A stretch of 8,732 nucleotides of DNA from Magnetococcales bacterium (GTDB lineage: Bacteria; Pseudomonadota; Magnetococcia; Magnetococcales; UBA8363), in assembly GCA_015232865.1 (NCBI GenBank), contig JADFYU010000073.1:1-8732 (forward strand), in the 5' to 3' direction. This document shows, one piece after another, positions 7,146-8,732 of this stretch. The position numbers and the translations under genes were made by a program. Under the pieces are notes generated by a model. It was not told where the DNA came from, ran no database searches, and saw only the letters and a program-made list of their open reading frames with translations. The stretch's first letter is position 1. The number at the start of each line of letters is the position of its first letter.

Positions 7146-7229
7146 GCTATATATGATTGGTTATAGTAATATGGCGAAAGCTTGGAGCGTCTCTCGCATC
7201 CATCAACGCATTTTCCAGAATCCTGAAAC

Positions 7230-7233
7230 AGGA
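7230..7233 (+). promoter_or_regulatory. Ribosome binding site supporting a GTG start
   Basis: AGGA lies eight bases before GTG at 7242-7244. This spacing is good and no in-frame ATG precedes the predicted membrane helix, so GTG is the probable start of the reductase. Confidence 0.7.
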
Positions 7234-7241
7234 TAACGACC

Positions 7242-8519
7242 GTGATTGAGATTTTATCCAACCCCGAATCCTTGTGGATTGTCGGCAGCACCCTTTGTCT
7301 GGGCACGCTGCTCTCCATGATTCTGCGCTTGACCGCCACACTGCGAAACAACAGCAAAACCGATCTGATTACCCGCCTGGAAATCCAAAAAGTCCAACAT
7401 CAGGTGGCCTTGGCCGCCTCCCGCCTGGAAAGAGAGAAAGAGCGGGAAGAGCGGGCCTGGAACGGCTTGCGAAAATTTCAGATCACCGAAAAGCTGGTAG
7501 AGGCTTCCGGCATCTGCTCGCTTCATTTAACCCCTCTTGACGGCAAACCACTACCGCCGTTTTTGCCCGGCCAATATTTGACCTTTACCGTTTGGCTGCC
7601 CAAACTGAACAAACCTCTCAAACGCTGTTATTCGATTTCCAGCGACCCATTTAGCCTAGACTATTACAGAATAACCGTCAAACGCATCGCACCGCCAGCG
7701 GATCAGGAGCCTCATCAAAACCATGCCGGAGGTGTTTCCCAACATTTTTACGACAATCTCGATGTTGGCTCTCTTTTGGACGTACAGGCTCCCGGCGGGC
7801 ATTTTACTTTAAATGTCGATGAGAGCCAGCCCGTTGTTTTGATCGGTAGCGGCATTGGCATCACACCGGTCTATTCCATGTTATTGTCCCATTGTCAGAC
7901 CCAACCTCAGGTCGAGTGTTGGTTGTTTCTCGGCGCGACAAACGCTCAGCAGCACATCTGGAAAAAAGAGTTGGAGTCCCTGGCTCAAAAACATGAAAAA
8001 TTCCGGTTGCGCATCTGTTACAGCCGACCGGAGGCAGAATTGAGCCAAGGAGAGGATTTTGATTATGCCGAACGGGTGACCGTTGACCTGCTCAAACGCA
8101 TTCTTCCCTCCAATAACTATCGATTTTTTCTCTGTGGACCGTCTGCCATGATGCATGACCTCTCTTTCGGTCTAAAGGAGTGGGGCGTTCCCAAAGATCG
8201 AGTCCACTTTGAGACCTTTGGCCCCTCGTCGGTCAAAAAAGCATCGAAAATCGTGAACTCTGAGTCTAGAAATGTCACTTTTATACGGAGCGGCAAACAA
8301 CTTTCGTGGCGTGGAGGTGACCAGACTGTTTTGGACTTGGCCGAGGCCAATGGTGTACCCTTGGAGTCCGGTTGCCGATCCGGGCATTGCGGTGCCTGTA
8401 AAACAACGCTAAAATCGGGACAGGTTGAATACCGGGAGGATCTCAGCATCCAGATTGATGCGGGATCTTTTCTGCCTTGCGTCGCCACACCGGCTTCTGA
8501 CATTCAGGTGGACGCCTGA
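7242..8519 (+). CDS. Membrane-anchored NAD(P)H:ferredoxin-type reductase, FAD-NAD-2Fe-2S
   Basis: 425 residues. Residues about 11-34 are one hydrophobic helix, followed by a charged probable coiled coil (about 45-75, ending in repeated Glu/Arg). A ferredoxin-NADP reductase-type module follows: FLPGQYLTF near 107-115, the flavin motif R128-CYSISS, the nucleotide motif GSGIGITP at 202-209, and FLCGP at 296-300. The C-terminal plant-type 2Fe-2S domain has C378, C383, C386 and C413 (C-x4-C-x2-C-x26-C). The order FAD, NAD, 2Fe-2S matches PaaE, VanB and Hcr-type reductases, which pass electrons from NAD(P)H through flavin to an iron-sulfur centre and on to a partner; NqrF has the reverse order. The long N-terminal anchor plus coiled coil is additional to those families. 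The catalytic part should be cytoplasmic. Partner unknown; divergent to the cytochrome gene. No terminal oxygenase or hydroxylamine reductase gene is visible. Confidence 0.92.
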   Translation: MIEILSNPESLWIVGSTLCLGTLLSMILRLTATLRNNSKTDLITRLEIQKVQHQVALAASRLEREKEREERAWNGLRKFQITEKLVEASGICSLHLTPLDGKPLPPFLPGQYLTFTVWLPKLNKPLKRCYSISSDPFSLDYYRITVKRIAPPADQEPHQNHAGGVSQHFYDNLDVGSLLDVQAPGGHFTLNVDESQPVVLIGSGIGITPVYSMLLSHCQTQPQVECWLFLGATNAQQHIWKKELESLAQKHEKFRLRICYSRPEAELSQGEDFDYAERVTVDLLKRILPSNNYRFFLCGPSAMMHDLSFGLKEWGVPKDRVHFETFGPSSVKKASKIVNSESRNVTFIRSGKQLSWRGGDQTVLDLAEANGVPLESGCRSGHCGACKTTLKSGQVEYREDLSIQIDAGSFLPCVATPASDIQVDA

Positions 8520-8589
8520 AACACACTGAAAAATGGTCAGCCCCACGGGGGGGGGTGGAGCATTGAGATGAGGTATTCTTCGCAACGCC

Positions 8590-8614
8590 TTATAATCAGT
8601 TTTTTTTATTATAA
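8590..8614. terminator. AT-rich 7-bp inverted repeat downstream of the reductase
   Basis: TTATAAT (8590-8596) and ATTATAA (8608-8614) flank a loop containing a run of T, 70 bases after the reductase stop. The stem is weak and the T-run sits in the loop, so a role as terminator is only possible. A run of nine G at 8547-8555 with CCAC/GTGG flanks lies before it. Confidence 0.25.
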
Positions 8615-8662
8615 ATTAAAATCCGGGCATCGTTCTCGGTTGAATGGTTTACTTTACCCTAT

Positions 8663-8673
8663 CGTTGCATAAA
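8663..8673 (+). repeat. Second copy of an 11-bp word CGTTGCATAAA
   Basis: The same 11 bases occur in the same orientation at 7013-7023. The right copy lies 17 bases outside the stop of the possible gene at 8691. The two copies bracket the reductase gene. They could be chance, a shared site, or related element ends. Confidence 0.4.
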
Positions 8674-8690
8674 TTTTCAGCCAATTGGGG

Positions 8691-8732
8691 CTATGCCACC
8701 TGATCCAATGCTTCGAGATAGTGCAGCAGTTC
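8691..8732 (-). CDS. C-terminal end of a gene entering from the right (unidentified)
   Basis: Reading leftward from the window edge, the frame gives ELLHYLEALDQVA and then TAG at 8691-8693. A helical ending of this kind is seen in many proteins, some transposases included. Thirteen codons do not allow a family call, and the frame may be chance. The bases between here and the reductase (8520-8690) show no other gene. Confidence 0.3.
   Translation of the reverse strand, partial: ELLHYLEALDQVA

Larger units (their letters stand above)
6863..7241. other. Divergent intergenic region (cytochrome lipoprotein / reductase)
   Basis: 379 AT-rich bases between two divergent starts, so promoters for both genes should be here. 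I see an inverted repeat at 7119-7145, a run of eight C at 6973-6980, and a CGTTGCATAAA word at 7013-7023 that recurs at 8663-8673. A minus-strand frame across 7025-7357 overlaps the start of the reductase and does not look like a protein. Several TATA-like words (around 7148-7170) could be -10 boxes, but none has a good -35 partner, so I call no promoter. Confidence 0.6.

Noticed and set aside
7025..7357. Minus-strand frame of 110 codons between the divergent genes
   Set aside because: It overlaps the ribosome site and first 39 codons of the reductase, has no ribosome site of its own, and shows no protein-like features.
1..8732. CRISPR array, tRNA or rRNA genes
   Set aside because: No regularly spaced direct repeats with unique spacers, cloverleaf or rRNA sequence was seen. 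The repeats in 1-2212 are coding and diverged at DNA level.

Overview
The window carries three complete genes, one very large gene cut off by the left edge, and a possible gene end at the right edge. Base composition is close to balanced. The gene families (type I secretion TolC, a Calx-beta/RTX-like surface protein, a c-type cytochrome lipoprotein, a membrane-anchored flavin/2Fe-2S reductase) indicate a Gram-negative proteobacterium, probably aquatic. I cannot fix the genus from the sequence. Magnetococcales-like marine bacteria are one guess, and only a guess.

Layout, left to right. Bases 1-4015 (minus strand) are one uninterrupted reading frame of at least 1338 codons: the N-terminal part of a giant, cysteine-free, secreted surface protein. 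It has a low-complexity Pro/Gly/Asn head, a (Pro-Glu)14 stalk, three tandem Calx-beta domains, and then about 16 imperfect repeats of about 40-55 residues, each carrying a single RTX-like G-x-G-D-D-x-L turn. The stop codon and any secretion signal lie beyond base 1. Bases 4016-4324 are noncoding and hold a perfect 17-bp hairpin plus a related half-site. Bases 4325-5695 (minus) encode a TolC/LapE/AggA-type outer-membrane channel. Bases 5750-6862 (minus) encode an outer-membrane-type lipoprotein with two TPRs and two cytochrome c domains, the first with an unusual C-x3-C-H haem motif. Bases 6863-7241 are a divergent intergenic region with an 8-bp dyad. Bases 7242-8519 (plus) encode a membrane-anchored FAD/NAD(P)H reductase with a C-terminal plant-type 2Fe-2S domain. 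The remaining bases are mostly noncoding, with a short open frame entering from the right on the minus strand.

How the parts may work together. The cytochrome lipoprotein and TolC genes are 54 nt apart on the same strand and probably share a transcript. The giant protein gene follows TolC in the same direction and is the obvious substrate for a type I secretion channel; the ABC transporter and membrane-fusion partners are not in the window. A redox lipoprotein next to a type I secretion channel and a giant repeat protein is the least conventional feature of the locus. The divergent reductase may belong to the same redox function, but its catalytic domains should be cytoplasmic, so direct electron transfer to the lipoprotein is unlikely without intermediates.
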